50,643 bases of DNA, from NCBI GenBank assembly GCA_026386845.1, contig JAPLMW010000096.1, positions 1 to 50,643 on the forward strand. Direction: 5' to 3'. Below are positions 1-9,000 of the stretch, in pieces; position 1 is the stretch's first letter; every line of letters begins with the position of its first letter. The DNA comes from Phycisphaerae bacterium. GTDB lineage: Bacteria > Planctomycetota > Phycisphaerae > Sedimentisphaerales > UBA12454. The notes under the pieces are model-generated. The model had not been told where the DNA came from and ran no database searches. It was given only the letters and a program-made list of their open reading frames with translations. A program made the position numbers and the translations under genes.

Positions 1-491
1 TATACCGGTAGCACGGACTTCTATTGCAGTAATGCGGGCAATTTGTTCAACAAGCTTAGGGTCTCTTGTGCAGCCCAGACCTATGTTGTGAGGAAATATT
101 ACCGCACCAAACACATTATTATGTCCGTGAACTGCATCTATGCCATAGAGAAGCGGAATGCCGAGCCGAGTTTTCAACGTATGCTTTTGGTAATTATCGT
201 AGAGGTCCGTCCAGGCCTGAAGACTGTTACCGTTTTCGGGGTCGGAACTGCCGCCGCTGAGAATGGAACCAAGATAATATTTCTCTATATCTGTTATATC
301 CTTGAGCCCCCCGTGTTCGGCCTGCGTCATCTGTCCGATTTTTTCTTCTAAAGTCATCTTTGAAAGCAACTCTTTGACCTGCAGGTCATAAGAAGATAAA
401 CGCCTGTTTGTACCGGATTCTGACATAGATTTGTTTGGTATAGCACATAACAGAATTACGATATAGCAAAAAACAGAAAAACATTTTTTCA
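1..491 (-). CDS. Glycoside hydrolase family 3 (beta-glucosidase-like), N-terminal part
   Basis: The gene starts at 491 and runs off the left edge, so only about 163 N-terminal residues are visible. The start follows a strong SD (GGAGGTGTTAA-ATG). Residues 1 to about 23 form a signal peptide (MKK, hydrophobic core, then NKSMS), so the enzyme should be exported. The mature part carries GH3 N-terminal barrel signatures: [14 protein letters not shown] near residue 45, [16 protein letters not shown] near 112 and FPHNIGLG near 132. In this family these belong to exo-acting beta-glucosidases and xylosidases that release sugars from oligosaccharides. The catalytic Asp lies beyond the window. It follows rsmH by 21 nt on the same strand. 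Confidence 0.9.
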
Positions 492-512
492 TTTAACACC
501 TCCATTCTGAAA

Positions 513-1521
513 TTATTTTCCCCTGATTATAAGTTTTTCACCATTACCTTTTACCGCCCAGCGGAATTTAGCCGATGCGCTGCGCGGATTCGAGACAATC
601 TCCCTGAATCGCGGCACGATTGCATCTTTGGTCGCCGACTGGTATATGCCGGCTTGAACACCATCACGAAACGACTGCTTAACAAGGCGGTCTTCGCCGC
701 TATGAAAACTAATTATGCCGATTCGGCCGCCCGGACGCAGGCAGTACGGGGCAAGTCTTAAAAGCTCTTTCAAAGAACCGAGTTCATCATTGACCAGTAT
801 GCGCAAGGCCTGGAATGTGCGGGCGGCACTGCACGGCACGCTGTGCAACAATCAGGCGGGCAATTTTTTGATAATCCGGCTCATCGGACAGCTCCCAAAA
901 GGCTTTGGCCAGTTCCTCTTCGGAAAGATTATTGAGCAAATCCGCACCGGTTCGTTTCAACCGATCATCCATCCGCATATCGAGCGGGCCTTCGTGTTTA
1001 TAGCTTATGCCGCGGTCGGGATTGTCTATCTGCATACTTGAAACACCGAGGTCGGCAAAGATTATGTCATAGCCGTCAAGATTTTCTTTTTTCATAACAT
1101 TGGCAATGCCGGCAAAATTGCTGTGATAGAAACTGACAGGCACGGTCTCTTTGCTCAGCCGATAACGGGTGCGTTCAAGTTCGGCGTTATCGACATCGAA
1201 GGCAATTAACTTTCCGGCAGGTCCTATGCGTTTGATAAACTCTAATGCGTGGCCGCCGTAGCCGACGGTGCAGTCGGCAATAACCTGGCCAGGCCCGGGC
1301 TTAAGGCAACCTAAAACCTCCTCTATCAGGACAGGAACATGGGTGCCGGCCGGTGTTTTTCCTTTTGCACGCAAATGCGCCTTTAAATCCGGATGGGCTG
1401 CAATGTTGTGTTCCTTATATTTCTGCTGGAAGCTCTTTGGATGAGTACCGCTGTATCTGGGTCGTCGGCGGTGAACAGGCGGCGGTTGGTCGTTATTGCC
1501 GGGTTGGTCAAATGTATTCAT
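513..1521 (-). pseudogene. rsmH: 16S rRNA m4C1402 methyltransferase RsmH, broken by a deletion and frameshift
   Basis: RsmH methylates N4 of C1402 in 16S rRNA using S-adenosylmethionine (SAM). The N-terminal piece (1521 down to 787) has a basic tail (RRRPRYSGTHP), then HVPVLIEEVL, the SAM loop DCTVGYGGHALEF and FADLGVSSMQID. It reads in frame to IARLIVAQ near 841. The C-terminal piece resumes in another frame near 822 with ARTFQALRILVNDEL, then GGRIGIISFHSGEDRLVKQSF, and ends at 513. Family members have about 25-29 residues between these motifs. Here only about 19 nt remain, so roughly 70 nt are missing and the frame is lost. This is either a real disruption or an assembly deletion. Apart from this gap both halves look intact. 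Confidence 0.85.
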
Positions 1522-1530
1522 TTTAGATGA

Positions 1531-1559
1531 CTTATATAAAATCCCTGCTGCATTGTCAA
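1531..1559 (-). promoter_or_regulatory. Consensus promoter immediately before rsmH
   Basis: On the minus strand, TTGACA (1559-1554), a 17-nt spacer and TATAAG (1536-1531) form a near-perfect sigma-70-type promoter. Transcription would begin near 1524, only a few bases before the rsmH ATG at 1521, so the mRNA would be nearly leaderless. Confidence 0.75.
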
Positions 1560-1604
1560 AAACTAAAATCTCCTGTCAAAAAACTCTTTACAAATCGGCG
1601 CATC

Positions 1605-1634
1605 AAAAAAGCCAGCCATAAGTATTTGACTGGC
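1605..1634 (-). terminator. Terminator after initiator tRNA
   Basis: On the minus strand GCCAG (1634-1630) pairs with CTGGC (1615-1611), followed by six T. It lies 15 nt past the tRNA 3' end and probably ends the transcript coming from rplQ, the HIT gene and the tRNA. Confidence 0.6.
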
Positions 1635-1648
1635 CTAATGTTACAAAA

Positions 1649-1722
<74 letters not shown>

Positions 1723-1768
1723 ATCAGGTTAACTTATAGAATCTACCAAACTGCAACTGATAAATCAA

Positions 1769-2203
1769 TTATAGTTTGGCGCGAATCGCCTCGGCGATTT
1801 TTTCAGCCTTGCCCTGCGGATATTTAAACGCCGGCCAATGATTGAAAACTCCATCGCCGGTTTTTCGCGGTATTATATGAAAATGTAAGTGTTCAACAAG
1901 CTGTCCTGCCGCTCTGCCGTTATTGCACAGAACATTATAACCGTCTGCTCCTGTAGCAGCCGCAACCGCCGCAGTAATCTTCGGCAAAACAGCTGCAACC
2001 GCCGACAACACTTCGGGCTTGCTATCCTCCACCTTCGTATAATGTTCCTTTGGCACAATCAGCGTATGCCCGTCGCTTACAGGACCGATATCGAGAAACG
2101 CCAGTATATTTTTGTCCTCGTAAATTTTGATACAAGGTATCTGGCCGGCAGCAATTTTGCAGAATATACAATCCTTCTGTGCCAATTTTGAATCCCTTGG
2201 CAT
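1769..2203 (-). CDS. HIT-family protein (Hint-like nucleotide hydrolase)
   Basis: This 144-residue protein has a full histidine triad motif, HLHFHII (His105, His107, His109), which forms a covalent nucleotidyl intermediate in HIT hydrolases. The N-terminal CIFC (Cys12, Cys15) with a histidine in the middle of the fold suggests the zinc-binding HIT branch. The family splits phosphoramidates or dinucleotide polyphosphates, and the exact substrate cannot be read from sequence. It lies 14 nt downstream of rplQ and probably shares that transcript. Confidence 0.9.
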   Translation of the reverse strand: MPRDSKLAQKDCIFCKIAAGQIPCIKIYEDKNILAFLDIGPVSDGHTLIVPKEHYTKVEDSKPEVLSAVAAVLPKITAAVAAATGADGYNVLCNNGRAAGQLVEHLHFHIIPRKTGDGVFNHWPAFKYPQGKAEKIAEAIRAKL

Positions 2204-2217
2204 TAATCTAAATTAAT

Positions 2218-2709
2218 TTATTCGCCTTCTTCTGCCTGCTGCTCTTTTTTCGCAGCTTTCTTTTTAGAGGCTTTCTTTTTGCCCTTTTTTGTGGTTTCAG
2301 CCTGCTTCTCCTGGCCGACAAGCTGGAGCAGAACAAGTTGGCCGTTATCCCCCAGTCGCCTTTTGGCAAGCTTAATAATTCTCGTATAGCCGCCGGCTCT
2401 GTCGAGATAACGGGGAGCTATCTCGCTGAAAAGTTTGCCGATAATCGTTCCTTTTTTCTCGATTTTGCCGTCCACTTCTTCGACAATATCGCGGTTTCCC
2501 AATATCGCAATAGCTCTTCGTCTTGCAGCAAGATTGCCCTTCTTGGCAATAGTTATCAGTTTTTCAGCAAAGCTTTTTACGTGTTTAGCCTTCGGGAGAG
2601 TAGTGCTTATAGTCTCGTGCTCAAAGAGAGCGGCAGCAAGATTTCTTCTCAACGCTATTCTGTGAGCACTGGTTCTGTTAAGTTGTCCGCCTGCGATTCT
2701 ATGACGCAT
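2218..2709 (-). CDS. rplQ: 50S ribosomal protein L17
   Basis: L17 sits near the polypeptide exit tunnel. The start MRHRIAGGQLNRTSAHR and the block LFEHETISTTLPKAKHVKSF are diagnostic. The protein has 163 residues, longer than the usual 120-130. The excess is a lysine-rich C-terminal tail from about residue 135, ending in acidic residues, which probably contacts rRNA. It is last of the ribosomal genes, directly after rpoA as in the standard alpha operon. Confidence 0.96.
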   Translation of the reverse strand: MRHRIAGGQLNRTSAHRIALRRNLAAALFEHETISTTLPKAKHVKSFAEKLITIAKKGNLAARRRAIAILGNRDIVEEVDGKIEKKGTIIGKLFSEIAPRYLDRAGGYTRIIKLAKRRLGDNGQLVLLQLVGQEKQAETTKKGKKKASKKKAAKKEQQAEEGE

Positions 2710-2734
2710 ATTTTTTCATACCTCAAAAAATTAT

Positions 2735-3736
2735 TTATTCCGGTAAATCAGTCATACCTAATTTAAGTCCCAAATCCTCAAGTTTCCTGACAATCTCACG
2801 AAGGGACGTTTTCCCGAAGCTCCTGAGTTTCAGCAATTGGGCTTCAGTCATCTTTACCAGTTGTCCTACGGTTTCAATATGGCTCGCCTCCAGACAGTTG
2901 CTTGCTCTTACGCTGAGTTCAAGCTCCTGTATCGGCATCTTTAACTTCTCAATAAGCTGCTCATCGACTTCCGTTCCCTGTTCGACTTCAGCCAGTTCAG
3001 CTCCTTCTACCGTCTCTTCGCCGATTTCAAAATACTGCACAAACGGATTTATATGTTTTCTCAGGATTTTCCCTGCTTCTACCAGCGCCATTTCAGGCGT
3101 AATTGAGCCGTTTGTCCATATTTCGAGAATCAGCCTGTCATAGTTGGTCTTTTGTCCGACTCGTGTATCTTCTGTTTTATAACGAACGCGAACTACCGGC
3201 GAATAGATTGCATCGACTTCTATTCTTCCCGCTTCCTGCTCGAATCTGTCGGCCTGCGCCAGTCTCTCAGCGGCGGGAGAATAACCCCTTCCTGTTCCCA
3301 CGGCCATTTCCATCGAAAATTTCGCGTCACGAGTCAGGGTCGCAATCACATGGTCTTTATTTACAATCTCAACAGTCGCATCGCTTTGAATCTGACCGGC
3401 CGTTACCGTTCCCTTTTGTGCCGATACGGTGATGACTTTGGGTTCCGGTACTGTCTTTCTAATAATAATATTTTTAACGTTGAGAATAATCCCAGTTACA
3501 TCTTCCTTGACGCCGGGCAGCGAGGTAAATTCGTGGTCTGCACCGGCAATCTTGATGTTCGTTATCGCGGCGCCTTCAAGAGAAGAAAGCAATACGCGTC
3601 TCAAGCTGTTTCCTATAGTCGTCCCAAATCCATGTTCAAAAGGTTCAATGCGAAACAGACCATATTTGTCGGTTGAAATCTGCTTGTCTATCTCAACACG
3701 AGTAGGAAGTTCCAGACCTCTCCAGGTAATTCTCAT
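2735..3736 (-). CDS. rpoA: RNA polymerase alpha subunit
   Basis: Alpha dimerises to nucleate RNA polymerase, and its C-terminal domain contacts upstream promoter DNA and activators. The N-terminal domain shows FEHGFGTTIGNSLRRVLLSS. After an acidic linker the C-terminal domain shows ELELSVRASNCLE and LRSFGKTSLREI (helix-hairpin-helix). An upstream in-frame ATG at 3751 has no ribosome site. The ATG at 3736 sits 8 nt after GGAGG, so the 333-residue form is chosen. The gene sits between rpsD and rplQ in the usual alpha-operon order. Confidence 0.95.
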   Translation of the reverse strand: MRITWRGLELPTRVEIDKQISTDKYGLFRIEPFEHGFGTTIGNSLRRVLLSSLEGAAITNIKIAGADHEFTSLPGVKEDVTGIILNVKNIIIRKTVPEPKVITVSAQKGTVTAGQIQSDATVEIVNKDHVIATLTRDAKFSMEMAVGTGRGYSPAAERLAQADRFEQEAGRIEVDAIYSPVVRVRYKTEDTRVGQKTNYDRLILEIWTNGSITPEMALVEAGKILRKHINPFVQYFEIGEETVEGAELAEVEQGTEVDEQLIEKLKMPIQELELSVRASNCLEASHIETVGQLVKMTEAQLLKLRSFGKTSLREIVRKLEDLGLKLGMTDLPE

Positions 3737-3880
3737 TTTTTCGGCCTCCATACTGTGGGCAATTGTTCTCAGCGATTTCTTCAGGGGCCTTTGCCTTTTA
3801 TAATCGCTATCTGTTAATTGCCCGGTTAATTTATTTTATCATTCGCCTATCAGCGAGTTTACTTATATTTCAAAACAAAA

Positions 3881-4513
3881 CTATCTCGAACAGAACTCAA
3901 CTACAAGCTGCTCTTCTATAGGAAGCTGCACGTCCTGTCTCGAAGGCATCGCCACAACGGTGGCCGCCGGAGTATTGGGGTCGAGCTGCAGCCAGGACTG
4001 TGCCGTAAAATTCGGATTAGTGTCAAGCTGCGTTTTGATTCTCTTTTTGCTCTTCTCCGAAGGTTTAACTGATATTTTATCGCCGATACTTACGGTAAAA
4101 TCCGGCACATCAACTTTTTTATTGTTGATATAAATATGACCGTGTGAGATTAACTGTCTCGCCGTTTTTCTCGAAGGAGCGAAATTAAGCTTGTAAACGA
4201 CATTATCCAGTCTTCTTTCCAGCAGACACAGCAGCACTTCTCCGGTATTTCCCTTTGTTTTTTCGGCTTTATGGAAATACCGTATAAACTGTCTTTCCGC
4301 CAATCCGTAGTATCGTTTTACTTTTTGCTTTTCGCGCAGCCGCACGCCGTAATCAGTGCCTCTGCTGCGTCTCCAGCCATGCATACCCGGTGCAATATTT
4401 TTCTGACGCTTTTCAATCGGGCACTTGCTGGTCTCGCAGCGGATACCTTTTAGCATCAGTTTCATACCTTCCCGTCTGCACAACTTACACGATGAATTAA
4501 GATAACGTCCCAT
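3881..4513 (-). CDS. rpsD: 30S ribosomal protein S4
   Basis: S4 is a primary 16S rRNA binder and nucleates assembly of the 30S body. The 210-residue protein keeps the zinc-knuckle cysteines (Cys9, Cys12, Cys26, Cys31), so it is the zinc-containing C+ form. The S4 RNA-binding domain follows (RLDNVVYKLNFAPSRKTARQLISHGHIYINNKKV). In many bacteria S4 represses its own operon by binding the leader mRNA. No such site was recognised here. It is followed by rpoA after a 144-nt gap. Confidence 0.96.
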   Translation of the reverse strand: MGRYLNSSCKLCRREGMKLMLKGIRCETSKCPIEKRQKNIAPGMHGWRRSRGTDYGVRLREKQKVKRYYGLAERQFIRYFHKAEKTKGNTGEVLLCLLERRLDNVVYKLNFAPSRKTARQLISHGHIYINNKKVDVPDFTVSIGDKISVKPSEKSKKRIKTQLDTNPNFTAQSWLQLDPNTPAATVVAMPSRQDVQLPIEEQLVVEFCSR

Positions 4514-4555
4514 TATTTTTTACCTTTTGCTTTTCACTTTTTACTTTTTACTTTT

Positions 4556-4927
4556 TTACACTCTTCTTCTTTTCGGCGGCCGGCAGCCGTTATGCGGAAT
4601 AGGGGTAACATCTTCTATGGAAGAAATTCTCAATCCTGTCGCCTGTAATGCTGATATTGCCGATTCCCTGCCGGAACCGGGTCCCTTGACCCTTACCTCA
4701 ACTTCACGGACACCGAAGCGTTTGGCGGCATTTGCACACTTTTCCGCAGCTCTCTGGGCCGCAAAAGGAGTGCTTTTCCTTGAGCCTTTAAAGCCAACCG
4801 TGCCTGCCGAATCCCAGCAAATAGTATCGCCGTCGATATCGGTTATCACAATCTGAGTATTATTGAAGGTGGACTTGATGTGTACCACAGCCTTCGTAAC
4901 GTTCTTTCTTATTTTTCCCTTAGCCAT
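4556..4927 (-). CDS. rpsK: 30S ribosomal protein S11
   Basis: S11 lies on the 30S platform next to the E site. The 123-residue sequence is typical: [15 protein letters not shown], then [18 protein letters not shown], then [11 protein letters not shown] and the end [13 protein letters not shown]. It lies between rpsM (25-nt gap) and rpsD (42-nt gap), the normal alpha-operon order. Confidence 0.97.
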   Translation of the reverse strand: MAKGKIRKNVTKAVVHIKSTFNNTQIVITDIDGDTICWDSAGTVGFKGSRKSTPFAAQRAAEKCANAAKRFGVREVEVRVKGPGSGRESAISALQATGLRISSIEDVTPIPHNGCRPPKRRRV

Positions 4928-4952
4928 TTATTAAAAATACCTCAAAAATATA

Positions 4953-5339
4953 TTATCCACGCAGTTCCTTTACGCCTTTCTTGCCGGCGACTGTCTTTCT
5001 CTTTCCTTTTCTTGTGCGGGCGTTGCTCTGAGTCTTTTGACCTCTGACAGGCAGCCCTTTACGATGCCGGATTCCCCGATAACAGCCGATATCCTTTAGC
5101 CGTGCGATATTCTGTGAAACTTCTCTTCTGAGCTGGCCTTCGACGGTATAATCGCGGTCGATTATCTGCGCGATTTTAGCCACATGGTCTTCAGAGAGCT
5201 TGCCGGCATGTGTATTCGGGTCAACGCCGACTTCTTTTAGAATTTTAGCCGCGGTAAACCTGCCGATACCGTGTATATAGGTAAGAGCAATCACTGCCGC
5301 CTTTTCATTAGGAATATCAACACCAACTATACGAGGCAT
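4953..5339 (-). CDS. rpsM: 30S ribosomal protein S13
   Basis: S13 is a head protein that bridges to the 50S subunit and touches P-site tRNA. The start [20 protein letters not shown], the helix-turn-helix region and the basic tail [20 protein letters not shown] are diagnostic over 128 residues. It is preceded by rpmJ with 23 nt between. Confidence 0.97.
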   Translation of the reverse strand: MPRIVGVDIPNEKAAVIALTYIHGIGRFTAAKILKEVGVDPNTHAGKLSEDHVAKIAQIIDRDYTVEGQLRREVSQNIARLKDIGCYRGIRHRKGLPVRGQKTQSNARTRKGKRKTVAGKKGVKELRG

Positions 5340-5362
5340 AATTTACCTTTCCTGTTAATCTA

Positions 5363-5479
5363 TCAGCCTTGTCTTTGTTTGTGGCGGGGGTCAACCGAAC
5401 AGATTATGCGCACCACGCCTTTGCGCCGCACTACCTTGCAGCTTTCACATATTCTTTTTACCGAACTTCTAACTTTCAT
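5363..5479 (-). CDS. rpmJ: 50S ribosomal protein L36
   Basis: This short gene encodes 38 residues, starting [15 protein letters not shown] and ending [10 protein letters not shown]36 stabilises 23S rRNA near the base of the L7/L12 stalk. The zinc ligands Cys11, Cys14, Cys27 and His33 are all present, so this is the zinc-binding form. It lies between infA and rpsM, its usual place. Confidence 0.95.
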   Translation of the reverse strand: MKVRSSVKRICESCKVVRRKGVVRIICSVDPRHKQRQG

Positions 5480-5495
5480 AATACACCTGTATCTG

Positions 5496-5711
5496 CTAAT
5501 GTCGCATAACTATTCTTCCCTTGCTCAAATCATAAGGCGACATTTCAATAGTTACCGTGTCGCCGGCAAGGATTCTTATAAAATGCATTCTCATTTTTCC
5601 GGACACGTGTGCTATAATCACATGGCCGCCGGCAAGTTCAATCCTGAACATAGCATTCGGCAAAGTTTCAAGCACTTTGCCTTCAACTTTTATCGCGTCT
5701 TTTTTTGACAT
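5496..5711 (-). CDS. infA: Translation initiation factor IF-1
   Basis: IF-1 is a single OB-fold protein that occupies the A site during initiation. The 71-residue sequence is canonical ([52 protein letters not shown]). It lies 8 nt downstream of map, the usual spc/alpha junction order (map, infA, rpmJ, rpsM). Confidence 0.97.
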   Translation of the reverse strand: MSKKDAIKVEGKVLETLPNAMFRIELAGGHVIIAHVSGKMRMHFIRILAGDTVTIEMSPYDLSKGRIVMRH

Positions 5712-5719
5712 ACAAAAAA

Positions 5720-6499
5720 TTACTTTATAGTAAGCACTTCACAGCCGTTTTCGGTAATGGCTATTGTGTGCTCAAAATGAGCCGACGGTTTTCCATCTTT
5801 TGTCACAACCGTCCAGCCGTCGTTTAACGTAACTACCTTGCTTGTGCCCATATTAACCATCGGCTCAACAGCAAGTATCATCCCTTCCTGCAGCAGGATG
5901 TCATTCTTCAAAAGCTCATCGTTAACAAAATTCTGAACTCTAGGTTCTTCATGCATTTCGGTGCCTATTCCATGTCCGACAAATTCTGTAACCACCGAAA
6001 AACCTGCCGACTCGGCACATTTCTGCATCATACCGGCAATACTGCTCCACTTTACGCCGGCTTTGCTGTGCTGTATTGCAATATCAAGCATTTTTTTTGT
6101 TACATCCATCAGTCGCTGCTTGTCGCTGCTGATTTTGCCTATCGGCAGCGTAACAGCAGCATCACCGCAATAGCCGTCGAGCTTGGCGCCGAAATCAACG
6201 CTGAGTATGTCGCCTTCCTGCAATCTTACTCTTTCCGAAGGTATCCCGTGTACAACCTGCTGGTTAATCGAAGTACATAAAGCCGCAGGAAACGCCCTTT
6301 TCCCGTAAGGATTTTTTACGCCCTTGAAAAGAGCCGTCGCCCCAAGCTGCCTTGTCGTATCTTCAGCTATCTGATTCAATTCAGCAGTACTGATTTGCGG
6401 AACAGCATAATCCTTTAATTTTAAAAGAACCTCGGCAACAACGCTGCCGGCCTTTTTTAAAAGCTCTATTTCTCTGCGACTTCGTAAAGTAATCGCCAT
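5720..6499 (-). CDS. map: Methionine aminopeptidase, type I
   Basis: This enzyme removes the initiator methionine from new proteins and is a dinuclear metal hydrolase. The 259-residue protein starts directly with the catalytic fold, as in E. coli, without an SH3 or zinc-finger extension. Metal-ligand motifs are visible: [22 protein letters not shown] (two Asp), [12 protein letters not shown] (His, Glu) and the C-terminal HFEHTIAIT (Glu). The gene lies 6 nt after adk and 8 nt before infA. Confidence 0.96.
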   Translation of the reverse strand: MAITLRSRREIELLKKAGSVVAEVLLKLKDYAVPQISTAELNQIAEDTTRQLGATALFKGVKNPYGKRAFPAALCTSINQQVVHGIPSERVRLQEGDILSVDFGAKLDGYCGDAAVTLPIGKISSDKQRLMDVTKKMLDIAIQHSKAGVKWSSIAGMMQKCAESAGFSVVTEFVGHGIGTEMHEEPRVQNFVNDELLKNDILLQEGMILAVEPMVNMGTSKVVTLNDGWTVVTKDGKPSAHFEHTIAITENGCEVLTIK

Positions 6500-6505
6500 T
6501 TTTAC

Positions 6506-7165
6506 TTATCTGGCCGTTACAAGACTGTCGAGTTTTTCAAATATTTCAGCCGTTATATCATCAATTGGCCCGTCAGCCTCGATATCAAGTATTTCCTGGC
6601 CGCTGTCGGAATAGTAACCAACCACTGCGGCAGTTTGTTCGTGATAAGTTTTCAGCCTTTGTTTTACAACTTCGGGCTTGTCGTCCGGCCTTTGCACAAG
6701 TTTCTGGCCCTTACACTTATCACAGAAACCTTTAATTTTCGGTTTCAGTGTATCAATATGATAAACAGCGCCGCATACCGGACAGCTCCTTCTGCCTGAT
6801 AAGCGTTTTTCTACAACTTCGTCGTCAATAACGAGGTTTACGACGGCACTAATTTTTTTCGCCTTTAGTGCCAGTTCTTTATCTAATTCGGCTCCCTGCA
6901 CAACTGTGCGGGGAAAGCCGTCCAAAACACAATTTCCATTTGCAGCGGCTATTGCCTTAACCATCATTTCTATTATTAACTGGTCCGGCACAAGTTTGCC
7001 GCTGTCCATATATTCCTGAGCTTTTTTACCAAGCTCTGTTCCCGCGGCTCTTTCGCTTCTCAATATATCTCCGCTAGACAGATGAACCAGCCGGTATTTT
7101 TCTATAATTCTTTTACACTGTGTGCCTTTTCCTGCTCCCGGCGGCCCAAGCAGTACGATTACCAT
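6506..7165 (-). CDS. adk: Adenylate kinase
   Basis: Adenylate kinase interconverts ATP+AMP and 2 ADP. The P-loop GPPGAGKGT is at residues 7-15, the AMP-site motif LDGFPRTVVQ near 81, and the long lid follows. The lid has four cysteines (128, 131, 148, 151), so it is the zinc-structured long-lid form. It has 219 residues. The start overlaps the end of secY by 7 nt, which implies translational coupling. Confidence 0.96.
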   Translation of the reverse strand: MVIVLLGPPGAGKGTQCKRIIEKYRLVHLSSGDILRSERAAGTELGKKAQEYMDSGKLVPDQLIIEMMVKAIAAANGNCVLDGFPRTVVQGAELDKELALKAKKISAVVNLVIDDEVVEKRLSGRRSCPVCGAVYHIDTLKPKIKGFCDKCKGQKLVQRPDDKPEVVKQRLKTYHEQTAAVVGYYSDSGQEILDIEADGPIDDITAEIFEKLDSLVTAR

Positions 7166-8529
7166 CCGCGGGCTCCCTTTATTCGGCCGGTCGAGCTGAA
7201 GCCTTCATAGTTTCGCATTAGCAAATTAGCTTCGATTCTCTGCACAAGGTCCAGCGAGACGCTGACAACAATCAGCAGACCTGTTCCGCCGAAAAACGAT
7301 GCGACCTGCCAGTCGATATCCAGTCCCGGCATCTGAGCTATAACAGTAGGCACAACCGCTATAACCGCCAGGAAGGCGGCACCGTAAAAAGTAATTCTGA
7401 TCATAACAGTTTCCAGGTATTCAGCAGTCCTGTGTCCCGGCCTAAGACCCGGTATGAAGCTTCCGGAGTTGCGCAGATTCTTGGCCATTTCTTTTGGCTG
7501 AAATTGAACTGTCGTCCAGAAATAAGAAAACACAATTATCAGAATAATATATAGCAGATTATATGTATATGCCCCGGGATTCAGTGCAGCGTAAATATTT
7601 GCCAGAATTGCCGACCTGCTGAATGCTTCTATGCTTAACAATTGTCCGAAAACTATCGGCGGAAACTGCATCAGGCTGGATGCGAAGATAAGCGGCATAA
7701 CGCCGCCGTGATTAATTCTCAGCGGCAGATAATGCCTCTGACCGCCGTAAACACGCATACCTCGCATTTGTTTTGCCTGTTGAATTGGTATTCTTCTTTG
7801 TCCCTGTGTTATGAGTATTGCTCCGGCGACAACAAACACAAATGCTATTATCAGAAACAGTATTTTTGCAGGTCCGTAAGTACCGCTTGCCGTGCCGGCG
7901 CCAACTGTAAATGAAGTATTTTCCACAACTCTCGTAATCGTGCCCGGCATCCTTGCCAGAATACCAGCCATAATTAGCAGACTTATACCGTTTCCTATAC
8001 CGTATTCATCTATTTGTTCGCCGAGCCACATCAGAAAGATTGTGCCTGCCGTCATTCCCAAAGTACCCATAATAACGGCCGCTGCCTCCAGTCCCGGATA
8101 GGTATAAGCACGCAGCACTTTCATATACAGCATTGACTGCACTATGCATATAGGCACTGTAAGATACCGCGTATATTCCTGTATCTTTTTGTATCCTGTC
8201 TGGCCTTCCTCCTTTAGCTTTTTAAGTGAAGGCATCACCTCGCCCAGCAGCATCAGTATAATAGAGGCTGTGATATAAGGCATAATTCCCAGTCCGAAGA
8301 GACTGCTTTTTCTTAATTCTCCGCCGCTGAGCATCTGTAAATGTTCCAGTGCCCTGCCGATAGGACTGCTATCGTCCCGCTGCGCAGCGGCTCCTATCAT
8401 CAACTGCTGGTTGATAGCCGGCAGCGATATATGAAACCCGATTCTGTAAATAATCAAAAGTGCCATGGTAAAAAGCACCTTATTCCGCAGGTCGGGAATC
8501 TTGAAAATATTTACAGCAGCATCAAACAT
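7159..8529 (-). CDS. secY: Protein translocase subunit SecY
   Basis: SecY is the ten-helix membrane channel for protein export, working with SecE (also in this window) and SecG. The 456-residue sequence shows GIMPYITASIIL (helix 2), the hydrophobic helices, QGQRRIPIQQAK in the cytosolic loop and LRINHGGVMPLIFASS. The C-terminal loops include SGSFIPGLRPGHRTAEYL. It lies between rplO and adk, as in the standard spc operon. The start follows AGGGAA. Confidence 0.97.
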   Translation of the reverse strand: MFDAAVNIFKIPDLRNKVLFTMALLIIYRIGFHISLPAINQQLMIGAAAQRDDSSPIGRALEHLQMLSGGELRKSSLFGLGIMPYITASIILMLLGEVMPSLKKLKEEGQTGYKKIQEYTRYLTVPICIVQSMLYMKVLRAYTYPGLEAAAVIMGTLGMTAGTIFLMWLGEQIDEYGIGNGISLLIMAGILARMPGTITRVVENTSFTVGAGTASGTYGPAKILFLIIAFVFVVAGAILITQGQRRIPIQQAKQMRGMRVYGGQRHYLPLRINHGGVMPLIFASSLMQFPPIVFGQLLSIEAFSRSAILANIYAALNPGAYTYNLLYIILIIVFSYFWTTVQFQPKEMAKNLRNSGSFIPGLRPGHRTAEYLETVMIRITFYGAAFLAVIAVVPTVIAQMPGLDIDWQVASFFGGTGLLIVVSVSLDLVQRIEANLLMRNYEGFSSTGRIKGARGW

Positions 8530-8546
8530 TTATTTTCCCTGTCAAT

Positions 8547-8993
8547 TTATGCAACCACTTTCACTACACCGCCGCAGCTTAAAATCTTGTCGTGTGCGGC
8601 CTTGCTGAATTTATGAACGTTTACGTCGAGCTTTTTCGTCAACTCTCCGTCTCCGAGGACTTTGACTTTGCTGCCGGCGCTGTTGACAAGTCCTGCGATG
8701 AACAGACTCTTTGCATCTACAACGGAACCGTCTTCAAATTTGTCGAGTTGTGAAACGTTTACTATCTCATATCTGCGGACAAATCGGTAGTTGCTGAATC
8801 CTCGTTTTGGCAGTCTTCTGAACAATGGCATCTGTCCGCCTTCATATCCAACTTTGCCGCCGGAACCGGCCCGGCTCAAACTGCCTTTAGTTCCTCTTCC
8901 GCAGGTCTTGCCGTGTCCGCTGCCCGGACCTCTGCCAACCCTTTTCTGTTGTTTGTGCCTGCCTGCTATTGAAGTTATTTCATGACTTAACAT
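8547..8993 (-). CDS. rplO: 50S ribosomal protein L15
   Basis: L15 is a late-assembly 50S protein. The 148-residue sequence shows KQQKRVGRGPGSGHGKTCGRG, then GGQMPLFRRLPKRGF, with the usual glycine- and arginine-rich N-terminal extension. It begins only 7 nt after rpsE, leaving no room for rpmD (L30), which many bacteria carry at this spot. SD is GGTGGTGAG. Confidence 0.96.
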   Translation of the reverse strand: MLSHEITSIAGRHKQQKRVGRGPGSGHGKTCGRGTKGSLSRAGSGGKVGYEGGQMPLFRRLPKRGFSNYRFVRRYEIVNVSQLDKFEDGSVVDAKSLFIAGLVNSAGSKVKVLGDGELTKKLDVNVHKFSKAAHDKILSCGGVVKVVA

Positions 8994-9000
8994 TACTGTC

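Noticed and set aside
513-851. Independent 112-residue protein
   Set aside because: It is the C-terminal piece of RsmH after the frameshift, not a separate gene family.
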